A DNA stretch of 12,217 nucleotides, taken from Actinomycetes bacterium (lineage in GTDB: Bacteria > Actinomycetota > Actinomycetes > Actinomycetales > Cellulomonadaceae). Location of the stretch: the NCBI GenBank assembly GCA_021793115.1, contig JAJYTJ010000113.1, positions 1 through 12,217 of the forward strand, given 5' to 3'. Position numbers and translations under genes: made by a program. The notes beneath the pieces are model-generated. The model made no database searches. It was not told where the DNA came from and was given only the letters and a program-made list of their open reading frames with translations. Of this stretch, positions 7,132 to 12,217 are shown piece after piece (the first letter of the stretch is position 1; each line of letters opens with the position of its first letter).

Positions 7132-7365
7132 ATGACGATGTCTGTCATGCAGGGGACCCCGCAAGAAGACCAGGACAGGCGGCGAGATCTCTACGTCCGC
7201 GTGTCGGACGCCGATGTGCACGCCGCACGCGATGCCTGGTGGCGTGCCCAGAGCGTGGACCCCGCCTCGCACCGCACCGCGACCCTCTACGAGTCGTACC
7301 GGCAGATCGTGCACGCGCAGGCGCAGCAGATCGCCGAGGAGTTCCGCGCGGCGCACGCGCGCTGA
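7132..7365 (+). CDS. Small hypothetical protein (77 aa)
   Basis: I do not recognise this protein. It is 77 residues, charged and mostly helical in appearance. The N-terminus is polar (MTMSVMQGTPQEDQDRRRD). A core follows, YVRVSDADVHAARDAWWRAQ (about 21-40), then a Tyr/Gln/Ala-rich helix TLYESYRQIVHAQAQQIAEEF. There is no signal peptide or membrane segment. ATG 7132 follows a strong GGAGG-type site 12 bases upstream; ATG 7138 is an alternative with a longer spacing. A GTG at 7123 is ruled out by an immediate TGA. The start codon sits at the tip of a 7-bp hairpin and the leader is unusually structured, so expression is probably controlled after transcription. It has its own terminator at 7381-7399 and reads as a monocistronic gene. 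Confidence 0.75.
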   Translation: MTMSVMQGTPQEDQDRRRDLYVRVSDADVHAARDAWWRAQSVDPASHRTATLYESYRQIVHAQAQQIAEEFRAAHAR

Positions 7366-7380
7366 CCACTCCCGAGCAGC

Positions 7381-7399
7381 GCCGGGGCGCCGCCCCGGC
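7381..7399. terminator. GC-rich hairpin between convergent genes
   Basis: GCCGGGGC (7381-7388) and GCCCCGGC (7392-7399) are perfect 8-bp arms around a three-base loop. The hairpin lies 15 bases after the 77-residue gene and 38 bases after the DUF1918 stop on the other strand. With no T-tract, it fits a bidirectional actinobacterial terminator. Confidence 0.75.
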
Positions 7400-7437
7400 C
7401 CGACTCATGCCTGGCTCATCCCTCGCTCACGACCAGC

Positions 7438-7635
7438 TCACGCCTCGGCCGTCTGCCGGGGCAGCACCTGGACGTCCGGGCCGGGGAACACGAGGCCCTC
7501 GTGCCCGTCCGCGAACCGCACGAGGAAGGGCGGCCCGCCGTCCGGGCCGCGGGTCTCGATGACCTCGCCCGAGCGGTCCTTGGTGTCGATGGTCCGGCCG
7601 TGGACGACGAGCCGGTCTCCCACTGATGCGTGCAT
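7438..7635 (-). CDS. DUF1918 domain-containing protein
   Basis: A 65-residue protein spanning the whole DUF1918 pattern: MHASVGDRLVVHGRT at the start, a central GEVIETRGPDGGPPFLVRFADGHEGLVFPGPD, and a short tail. The small SH3-like beta fold is common in actinobacteria; its function is not established. ATG 7635 has GAGGTGA (7648-7642) six bases upstream. A TAGCCT -10 candidate at 7671-7666 would give a leader of about 30 bases. This promoter lies inside the open frame of the neighbouring chimeric remnant on the other strand, supporting the view that the 5' part of that frame is not coding. Confidence 0.93.
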   Translation of the reverse strand: MHASVGDRLVVHGRTIDTKDRSGEVIETRGPDGGPPFLVRFADGHEGLVFPGPDVQVLPRQTAEA

Positions 7636-8178
7636 CGTTGCTCACCTCACTTGGGCCTCACGACGAGGCTAGCCCGACCTGTCGGCGTCGGCACGGTTCG
7701 GATCGCGAGGCGCCCGCGGCCCGCCGACGTTGCCGTGGGCCCGGCGCTCGCCTACCGCGACATCCCGTTGCGGGCCGCGTACTGCGGCCCCAAGCACGCC
7801 GTCCAGGGGTTCACCGAGTCGCTGCGGTGCGAGCTGCGCGCGGAGCGCAGCGGCTTCCCCCTCACGAGGGTCCAGCCGCGCGCGGTCGACACACCGCAGT
7901 TCACCTGGACGCTCACGCGGACGCCTCGTCGGCCGCGGCCCGTCCCGCCCATCGACCGGCCGGAGGTGGCCGCGGGCGCCGTGCGGGAGGCCGCCGAGCA
8001 CCCCGACGTCACCGCGGCGTTCCGCCGGTTCGAGCGCAACCGCTCGGCGGCCGGCAGCCCCGGCCTGCTCACCGAGGAGGTCGACGTGCGCCAGCGCCAG
8101 CTGCGGGGGAACCTGCCGCAGGCATTCGTGCACGCGATGCTGCTGGAGACGTCCGTGCGCCTCGGGCAGCTCGGCTGA
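7630..8178 (+). pseudogene. Chimeric remnant: short-chain dehydrogenase C-terminal half fused to a GH15-like C-terminus
   Basis: The open frame runs from a GTG at 7630, but family similarity starts only near 7735. VGPALAYRDIPLRAAYCGPKHAVQGFTESLRCEL and the following VDTPQFTW...PVPPIDRPEVAAGAV match the second half of classical SDR enzymes, with Tyr and Lys of YxxxK present. The Rossmann half (TGxxxGxG) is absent, and the usual catalytic Ser in VGSALAYR is Pro (codon 7741-7743). After about 8005 the sequence changes: RFERNRSAAGSPGLLTEEVDV and QLRGNLPQAFVHAMLLETSVRL resemble the last segment of GH15 glucoamylase/trehalase-like proteins (GLLAEE...GNFPQAFSH). No ribosome site is visible and the 5' end overlaps DUF1918. 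An in-frame deletion scar is the simplest reading; an expressed 182-aa protein is possible but unlikely. The GH15 assignment is moderate. Confidence 0.7.
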
Positions 8179-8191
8179 CCCCGGTCCGGCG

Positions 8192-8545
8192 TCAGGCGGC
8201 GACGAGGTCGAACGCGTTGCCCTCCGGGTCGGCGAGCGTCACCGAGCGCTGCCCGTCGCCGAGCACGCCATACATGCGGCGGGCGCCGAGCCCGACGAGG
8301 CGGCGGGACTCGCCGTCGAGGTCCGTGGTGGTGAGCTGCAGGTGCAGCGGGGTGCGCAGCACGCGCCCGTCGCGCACCCGGCGGAAGACGAGGCGCGGCG
8401 CGCCGACGGCGCTGCCGTCGACGAGCTCGGCGTACTCGGCGGTGGCGCCGGGCGCCACGTCCAGGCGCAGGGCGGCGGCCCAGAAGTGGGCGGCGAGCTG
8501 GGCGTCGAACGCGTCGTAGGCGAGGCCGTGGAAGGTGGTGGGCAT
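8192..8545 (-). CDS. VOC / glyoxalase-like family protein
   Basis: A 117-residue protein with a vicinal oxygen chelate pattern. It opens with FHGLAYDAFDAQLAAHFWAAAL and continues EYAELVD...PRLVFRRV. A second motif, LHLQLTTTDLDGESRRLVGLGAR, leads to the closing SVTLADPEGNAFDLV that is characteristic of glyoxalase-like domains. These proteins act in resistance, dioxygenation or isomerisation; substrate is unknown. ATG 8545 has GGAGG (8554-8550) four bases upstream and starts exactly where the family does. The frame continues upstream, but only as a shadow of the permease strand. It converges with the chimeric remnant, with 13 bases between stops. The tandem-operator promoter at 8686-8741 points toward this gene, giving a leader of about 160 bases. 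Confidence 0.88.
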   Translation of the reverse strand: MPTTFHGLAYDAFDAQLAAHFWAAALRLDVAPGATAEYAELVDGSAVGAPRLVFRRVRDGRVLRTPLHLQLTTTDLDGESRRLVGLGARRMYGVLGDGQRSVTLADPEGNAFDLVAA

Positions 8546-8852
8546 GACGCCTCCAAGGGTGTGCTGGGCCGGATCCACCGGTGGGGTCGGGACGACCGTG
8601 GCGGACCAGGCTCGAAGGATGCTGTGACGGGGCCGGGGACCGTCCATGCGCCGGGGCGGGCGCAGCGGCACTGGCGAGATCGGAGCGGAGGAGCCTCCGG
8701 TTGTGTGGACGAGCCTAACCGGAGGATCCTCCGATTGGCAAGGGGTTTCAGCGTCCAGCCGGCGTCCGGCCCGGTCAGGGCGCCGCCCGGCTCGCCCGCG
8801 CGGGTGCCAGGGGCGAGGATCGCCCGGTGACGACCGGCCGACGCGAGTGCGC
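8546..8852. other. Divergent intergenic region between VOC gene and permease
   Basis: No convincing gene is seen in these 307 bases. It holds the VOC ribosome site, a CCACCGGTGG palindrome (8575-8584), the double-operator promoter (8686-8741, listed separately), a CCCGCGCGGG palindrome (8795-8804) and a small stem GGGCGA-GGA-TCGCCC (8811-8825) in the presumed permease leader. No strong rightward promoter for the permease could be identified. Confidence 0.6.
8686..8741 (-). promoter_or_regulatory. Leftward promoter with two TetR-type palindromic operators
   Basis: CGGAGG-AG-CCTCCG (8686-8699) and CGGAGG-AT-CCTCCG (8720-8733) are two copies of one palindrome with centres 34 bp apart. The second is a perfect 14-bp palindrome. 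In addition, CCTCCGGTT (8694-8702) and AACCGGAGG (8717-8725) form a 9-bp inverted repeat. On the minus strand, TTGCCA (8741-8736) and TAGGCT (8717-8712) make a -35/-10 pair with an 18-bp spacer, and the perfect palindrome lies wholly inside that spacer. The other copy falls at or just after the expected start near 8705. Such palindromes resemble actinobacterial TetR-family operators; no TetR gene is present in this window. Confidence 0.7.
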
Positions 8853-10181
8853 ATGAGCGTGCAGCTCGTCGTGGCGCTCGTCGCCCTCGTCGTCGTGCTC
8901 GCCGTGGCGATCGCCCGGCCGCGCCGCGTCCCCGAGGCCGCGGTCGCCGTGCCCCTGGCCCTCGCGCTCGTCGTGGCCCGCGTGCTGCCCGCTCCGGACG
9001 CGTGGGCCGAGCTGCGGTCGCTCGCGCCCGTGGTGGCGTTCCTCGCGGCGGTGCTCGTGCTGGGCCAGCTGTGCGAGGACGAGGGGCTGTTCGCCGCCGC
9101 GGGCGGCTGGATGGCCCGCACGTCGGGCGGCTCGCCGCGCCGCCTGCTCACGGCGGTCGTCGGCATCGCGGCGGTCACCACGGCCGTGCTCAGCCTCGAC
9201 GCGACCGTGGTGCTGCTCACGCCGGTGGTCTTCGCCACCGCGGCACGCATCGGCGCGCGTGCCCGCCCGCACGTCTACGCGACCGCCCACCTGGCCAACT
9301 CCGCGTCGCTGCTGCTGCCCGTGTCCAACCTCACGAACCTGCTCGCGTTCCGGGCCACCGGGCTCGGCTTCGCGCGGTTCGCGCTGCTCATGGCGCTGCC
9401 GTGGCTGCTCGTCGTCGTGCTCGAGCGCGTCGCGGTGGGCCGGTACTTCCGCGCCGACCTCGCGGTCGCCAGCGGCGTCGACGTGGCGCTCGGGCTCGGC
9501 CCCGCCGAGGCTACGGCCGGCGACGACGACGTGACCGGCGTGAGCGCCCCGGGCACGGCGGCCCGCCGCCCCGCCCCGGCGCCCGGCGTCGCCGCCCTCG
9601 TCGTGGGCGCCACGCTCGTGGGCTTCGTCGTCGCCTCGGCCGTGGGCGTCGACCCGGCGTGGGTGGCCGCGGCCGGCGCCCTGGTGCTGGCGGGGCACGC
9701 GCTGGCCCGCCGCCGGGTCACGGCGGGCACCGTCGGCCGCTCGCTCAACGTGCCGTTCCTCGCGTTCGTCCTGGCCCTGGGCGTGGTGGTGCGCGCCGTC
9801 ATCGACAACGGGCTCTCGACCGCGGTCGGCACGCTCGTGCCGCACGGCTCGTCGTACGGCGCGCTGCTGCTCGTGGCGGTCGTGGCGGCGCTGCTCGCCA
9901 ACGTCGTCAACAACCTCCCGGCCATCCTCCTGCTGCTGCCGCTGCTCGCGGGCCACGGCGCGGGCCCCATGCTCGCCGCGCTCATCGGCGTCAACGTGGG
10001 CCCGAACCTCACGTACGTCGGCTCGCTGGCCACCCTGCTGTGGCGGCGCATCGCGCGGGCGCACGACTCCGAGCCGGGCCTCGCGGAGTACCACCTGCTG
10101 GGCGCCGTGACGGTGCCCGCCTCGATCGTCGTGGCGACGTCCGCCCTGTGGGCCGGGCTCGCCCTCACCGGAGGAGGATGA
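8853..10181 (+). CDS. ArsB/SLC13-like permease (ion transporter superfamily)
   Basis: A 442-residue inner-membrane protein, strongly hydrophobic, with roughly ten or more membrane segments in two halves joined by a polar loop (about 210-245, AEATAGDDDVTGVSAPGTAARRP). Each half carries the family's signature hairpin: LPVSNLTNLLAF (156-166) in the first and NNLPAILL (353-360) followed by GVNVGPNLTYVGSLATLLWR (379-398) in the second. The latter is very close to the ArsB arsenite-pump signature, so export of arsenite/antimonite or another anion is plausible, but no arsR, arsC or arsA lies nearby, so substrate stays open. ATG 8853 is placed at the first membrane helix; GTG 8847 is possible and no clear ribosome site is seen. 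The Usp-like gene starts four bases after its stop. Confidence 0.88.
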   Translation: MSVQLVVALVALVVVLAVAIARPRRVPEAAVAVPLALALVVARVLPAPDAWAELRSLAPVVAFLAAVLVLGQLCEDEGLFAAAGGWMARTSGGSPRRLLTAVVGIAAVTTAVLSLDATVVLLTPVVFATAARIGARARPHVYATAHLANSASLLLPVSNLTNLLAFRATGLGFARFALLMALPWLLVVVLERVAVGRYFRADLAVASGVDVALGLGPAEATAGDDDVTGVSAPGTAARRPAPAPGVAALVVGATLVGFVVASAVGVDPAWVAAAGALVLAGHALARRRVTAGTVGRSLNVPFLAFVLALGVVVRAVIDNGLSTAVGTLVPHGSSYGALLLVAVVAALLANVVNNLPAILLLLPLLAGHGAGPMLAALIGVNVGPNLTYVGSLATLLWRRIARAHDSEPGLAEYHLLGAVTVPASIVVATSALWAGLALTGGG

Positions 10182-10185
10182 GCCG

Positions 10186-10722
10186 ATGGCGGTACTCGTC
10201 TGGGTGGCCGAGGGCACGTGGCCGGCGTGCGTGGACGCCGCGGCGCAGTGGGCGTCCCCCACGTCGGACGTCGAGCTGCTCGCGGTGGCGGCGGGACAGG
10301 GCGAGGACTCGGCCCACGCCGCGTTCGCGGGCCTGCTCGGCCGGGGGCGCGGCGGGCGTGACCCGGGCCTGCGCATCGCGGCGATGGGCGAGGCGGCCAC
10401 CATCGCGATGCTCCGGTCCGCCGCCGACCGACTCGGCCGCCCCAGCACGTCCCGGACCCTGGCGGGCCGCCCGGAGCGAGCGCTCGTCGAGGCCGCGGCC
10501 GGCGCGGAGCTGCTCGTGCTCGCGCGCGACGGCGACCTGGAGCGCCTGGGCCCGCACAGCCTCGGCCCGACGACGCGGTTCGTCGTGGACCACGCGCCGT
10601 GCCCGGTGCTGCTCGTCTGGCCCCGGCGCCCGACGACGACCGCGCTGCCGCCGCCACCGCCCGGCCCGCCGCCGGCACCCGGGCAGCACCCCGCGCCCGA
10701 GCAGCACCCGCCGCGGCCGTAA
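10186..10722 (+). CDS. Universal stress protein (UspA)-like protein with Pro-rich tail
   Basis: A 178-residue protein. It has an N-terminal strand MAVLVWVAEG and a C-terminal block AELLVLARDGDLERLGPHSLGPTTRFVVDHAPCPVLLVWP (about 106-145), which matches the end of Usp domains, where nucleotide-binding Gly and Ser/Thr residues lie. The classical G-x2-G-x9-G-S/T spacing is not clean, so ATP binding is uncertain. After residue 147 a tail of Pro, Gln and His (PPPPPGPPPAPGQHPAPEQHPP) is probably disordered. ATG 10186 has GGAGGA (10171-10177 region) about ten bases upstream, inside the end of the permease gene, and only four bases separate the genes, so translational coupling is likely. Small Usp proteins next to transporters often modulate them; that role is inference here. 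Confidence 0.78.
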   Translation: MAVLVWVAEGTWPACVDAAAQWASPTSDVELLAVAAGQGEDSAHAAFAGLLGRGRGGRDPGLRIAAMGEAATIAMLRSAADRLGRPSTSRTLAGRPERALVEAAAGAELLVLARDGDLERLGPHSLGPTTRFVVDHAPCPVLLVWPRRPTTTALPPPPPGPPPAPGQHPAPEQHPPRP

Positions 10723-10725
10723 CAA

Positions 10726-10800
10726 GCTCGGCCGTGGGCCGCCGCGCCGTAGGCCGCTCGGTCGCAAGCCGCTCGGCCGTAGGCCGCGGGCCGTAGCCGG
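10726..10800. repeat. Five tandem 15-bp repeats filling a convergent gap
   Basis: Units start at 10726, 10741, 10756, 10771 and 10786, with consensus GCTCGGCCGTAGGCC and one to several changes per copy (the last is the most diverged). The array begins three bases after the Usp-like stop (TAA 10720-10722) and ends one base before the stop of the convergent dehydrogenase (10802-10804). GGCC-GTA-GGCC inside the unit can form a short stem, so the array may act as a two-way terminator. It could also be an expansion of low-complexity sequence continuing from the Pro-rich 3' end of the Usp-like gene. Confidence 0.92.
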
Positions 10801-10801
10801 C

Positions 10802-11944
10802 TCACGCCGAGCGCGCGAGGATCTCCACCACCTCGTCGCGCGTGAGGCGCACGGGGTTGCCCGCCATGCTGCTGGCCGCGAGCGCGGCGTCCGCGACCGC
10901 GGCGTGCCCGTCGGGCCGCAGGCCGAGCGCCGCGAGCGGCCGCACGCCGAGCGACGCCACGGTGTCGGCGAGCCATCGCACGACGTCGTCCACCTCGGCG
11001 TCCGGGTTGCCCGTGAGCAGCCGCGCGGCCTCGCCGTAGCGGTCCAGCGCAGGCGAGCCCGGGTCCCGCGCGCGCAGCGCCCGCAGGTTGACCTCGGTGG
11101 TGGCCGCCAGCACGGCCGCGCAGACCTCGCCGTGCGGCGCGCCGAGCATCCCGCCGAGCGGCGCGGCCAGGCCGTGCACCGCGCCGAGCTTGGCGTTCGC
11201 CAGCGCCATGCCGGACAGCAGCGCCGCCAGGCTCATGTCCGTGCGCGCGTCCACGTCGTCGCCATGGCGGTACGCCTGGTGCAGGCTGCGCCCGGCGCGG
11301 GCGAGGCCCTCGCGCGCCAGCGCGTCGCTCAGCGGCGTGGCCCGCGGCGTGACGAGCGGCTCGAGGCACTGCGTCAGGGCGTCGAGGCCCGACGAGGCCG
11401 TCACGCCGGGCGGGCACGTCAGCGTGAGCGCCGGGTCGACCACCGCCACCGCCGGCAGCATCGCCGGCGAGCGCAGGCTGGCCTTGACGCCGTGCTCCGG
11501 CGAGAGGATCGGCGCGTTGGCGGTCACCTCCGCACCCGTCCCGGCCGTGGTCGGCACCGCGATGACCGGCGTCGACGTGGCCGGCAACGGCAGGCCGCGC
11601 CCCACGACCTCGAGGTGGTCCAGCACGTCGGCCTCGTCGTGCAGCAGGATCGCGACGGACTTGGCGAGGTCGACGACCGACCCGCCGCCCCAGCCGACGA
11701 CGACGTCGGGCGCCGCCGCGCGGGCCGCGGCCACGCCCGCGCGGACCCCGGCGACGGTCGGCTCGCCCGACCAGCGCCACAGCGTGGTGTCGTCGGGCAA
11801 CCCGGCCAGCCCGGGCGCGGCGGCGTCGGTGTGCGCGCCGAGCACCACGAACACGCGCCGGCCGAGCCCGGCCGCCAGCTGCGGCACCTGGTCCGACGCC
11901 CCGGCACCGACGACGATCCGACCTGCGGTCGCGAAGGTGAACAC
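10802..11944 (-). CDS. Iron-containing (group III) alcohol dehydrogenase family protein
   Basis: A 380-residue enzyme of the Fe-ADH/maleylacetate-reductase superfamily. GTG 11944 is chosen because GGGGAGG (11957-11951) lies six bases upstream and the protein then begins MFTFATAGRIVVGAG, the normal start of the family; ATG 11980 and ATG 12061 give unsupported extensions. The nucleotide loop is GWGGGSVVDLAK (about 84-95), followed by PTTAGTGAEVT near 131-141. Metal ligands by alignment to FucO (Asp196, His200, His263, His277) are Asp188, Gln192, His257 (AVHGLAA) and His271 (PHGEV): the second ligand is Gln in DALTQ rather than His. Metal identity may therefore differ. An 8-bp stem GGGCCGGG/CCCGGCCC (11992-11999 with 12007-12014) lies upstream. 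It appears monocistronic; substrate unknown. Confidence 0.92.
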   Translation of the reverse strand: MFTFATAGRIVVGAGASDQVPQLAAGLGRRVFVVLGAHTDAAAPGLAGLPDDTTLWRWSGEPTVAGVRAGVAAARAAAPDVVVGWGGGSVVDLAKSVAILLHDEADVLDHLEVVGRGLPLPATSTPVIAVPTTAGTGAEVTANAPILSPEHGVKASLRSPAMLPAVAVVDPALTLTCPPGVTASSGLDALTQCLEPLVTPRATPLSDALAREGLARAGRSLHQAYRHGDDVDARTDMSLAALLSGMALANAKLGAVHGLAAPLGGMLGAPHGEVCAAVLAATTEVNLRALRARDPGSPALDRYGEAARLLTGNPDAEVDDVVRWLADTVASLGVRPLAALGLRPDGHAAVADAALAASSMAGNPVRLTRDEVVEILARSA

Positions 11945-12212
11945 GCCCGGCCTCCCCACGTCGACGCCGACGAGGACCATCCTGGCGCGCCGGGCCGGGC
12001 GCGCGACCCGGCCCCGGACCCCAGCCACCTCAGTGCTCCGACGAGTCGGCCGCGGCATCACCCCCGAAGCCAGGCGACAGTTGACCCGAATTCCCCGAAG
12101 TGCCTATCCATGTCGTTGCAGTAGCCGGATCCGTGGCTTCGACTGGGCAGGGCACGGCCACTGCCTGCGAATCAGCCCCTTTGCTGACCCTTGCCGCGGC
12201 TAGGGTGCAACC
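11945..12212. other. Divergent intergenic region, partly AT-richer, no gene seen
   Basis: Left part: ribosome site and a GC-rich stem (11992-12014) of the leftward dehydrogenase. The middle, about 12076-12135, is clearly less GC-rich than its surroundings and shows no reading frame, tRNA or mobile-element end that I recognise; it may hold the dehydrogenase promoter or be an insertion or recombination scar. Right part: the promoter of the next rightward gene. Confidence 0.5.
12201..12206 (+). promoter_or_regulatory. -10 element of a probable leaderless promoter
   Basis: TAGGGT (12201-12206) fits TANNNT and is followed by six bases and a GTG at 12213. In actinobacteria this spacing puts the transcription start at or next to the start codon. 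No good -35 hexamer is at 17-18 bases; TTGCTG at 12181 is only 14 bases away. Confidence 0.55.
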
Positions 12213-12217
12213 GTGGC
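12213..12217 (+). CDS. Probable start of a rightward gene, cut by window edge
   Basis: Only GTG plus two bases are inside the window. The call rests on the -10 element six bases upstream and the absence of a ribosome site, the pattern of leaderless actinobacterial genes. Product unknown. Confidence 0.4.

Noticed and set aside
5092..7356. Very long minus-strand open frame (754 codons) opposite the aldo/keto reductases
   Set aside because: It is the antisense shadow of two real genes in GC-rich DNA; composition is Arg/Asp/Val/Gly-rich with no domain, and it ignores the well-placed ribosome sites on the + strand.
7630..8178. Intact short-chain dehydrogenase gene
   Set aside because: No Rossmann half, catalytic Ser replaced by Pro, no ribosome site, and a foreign C-terminal segment.
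8192..9250. VOC protein with a long N-terminal extension (352 codons)
   Set aside because: The extension is antisense to the permease gene, passes through the double-operator promoter, and the ribosome site and family start are at 8545.
8775..11780. Minus-strand open frame of 1001 codons and + strand frame of 1040 codons (9002-12124)
   Set aside because: Both are low-complexity shadows of the permease, Usp-like and Fe-ADH genes; they cross several genuine stops and intergenic repeats and show no family motif.
11945..12061. Longer N-terminus for the Fe-ADH (ATG 12061 or 11980)
   Set aside because: The Arg-rich extension matches no family member, and GTG 11944 has a strong ribosome site at the right distance.
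12076..12180. tRNA or attachment site
   Set aside because: No GGTTCGA-type T-arm with paired acceptor stem could be drawn, and no direct repeat of an integration core is present in the window.

Overview
The window is very GC-rich (roughly 70-75% by eye) with dense GC3 codon use, GTG and TTG starts, GAGG/GGAGG ribosome sites and TANNNT-type -10 elements. This points to an actinobacterium. The DUF1918 protein and general style suggest Micrococcales, perhaps Cellulomonas-like, but no marker gene here settles the genus.

Layout. (1) 2-1954: 3' part of an S9 prolyl-oligopeptidase-type peptidase entering from the left, then a small SRPBCC protein (1992-2396). This pair converges, through a hairpin holding both stop codons, on (2) a leftward unit LysR regulator (5045-4140) -> zinc alcohol dehydrogenase (4066-2999) -> DHFR/RibD-like reductase (2989-2432). 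The LysR/dehydrogenase gap is filled by seven 9-bp repeats, each carrying a Shine-Dalgarno-like core. (3) Divergent from the regulator are two aldo/keto reductases (5164-6024, 6052-6984). LysR with four oxidoreductases looks like one inducible carbonyl/alcohol redox locus. (4) 6985-7131 is a repeat- and hairpin-rich leader before an unrecognised 77-residue protein (7132-7365), followed by a terminator and a leftward DUF1918 protein (7635-7438). (5) 7630-8178 is a broken, chimeric frame: C-terminal half of a short-chain dehydrogenase joined to what looks like the C-terminal end of a GH15 glucoamylase/trehalase-like protein. (6) A leftward VOC/glyoxalase-like protein (8545-8192) lies downstream of a promoter with two copies of a TetR-type palindrome. 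(7) Rightward, an ArsB/SLC13-like permease (8853-10181) is closely followed by a Usp-like protein (10186-10722), ending in five 15-bp tandem repeats. (8) A leftward iron-type alcohol dehydrogenase (11944-10802) has Gln at one usual metal-ligand position. (9) The right edge shows an apparently leaderless rightward gene start at 12213.

Most of the genes are recognisable families. The parts worth a second look are between genes: the candidate RNA switch/start-codon hairpin at 6994-7147, the two tandem arrays with unit lengths that are multiples of three (9 and 15 bp), the double operator at 8686-8733, and the deletion-scar chimera. All functional statements are read from sequence and family knowledge; no searches or folding were run.
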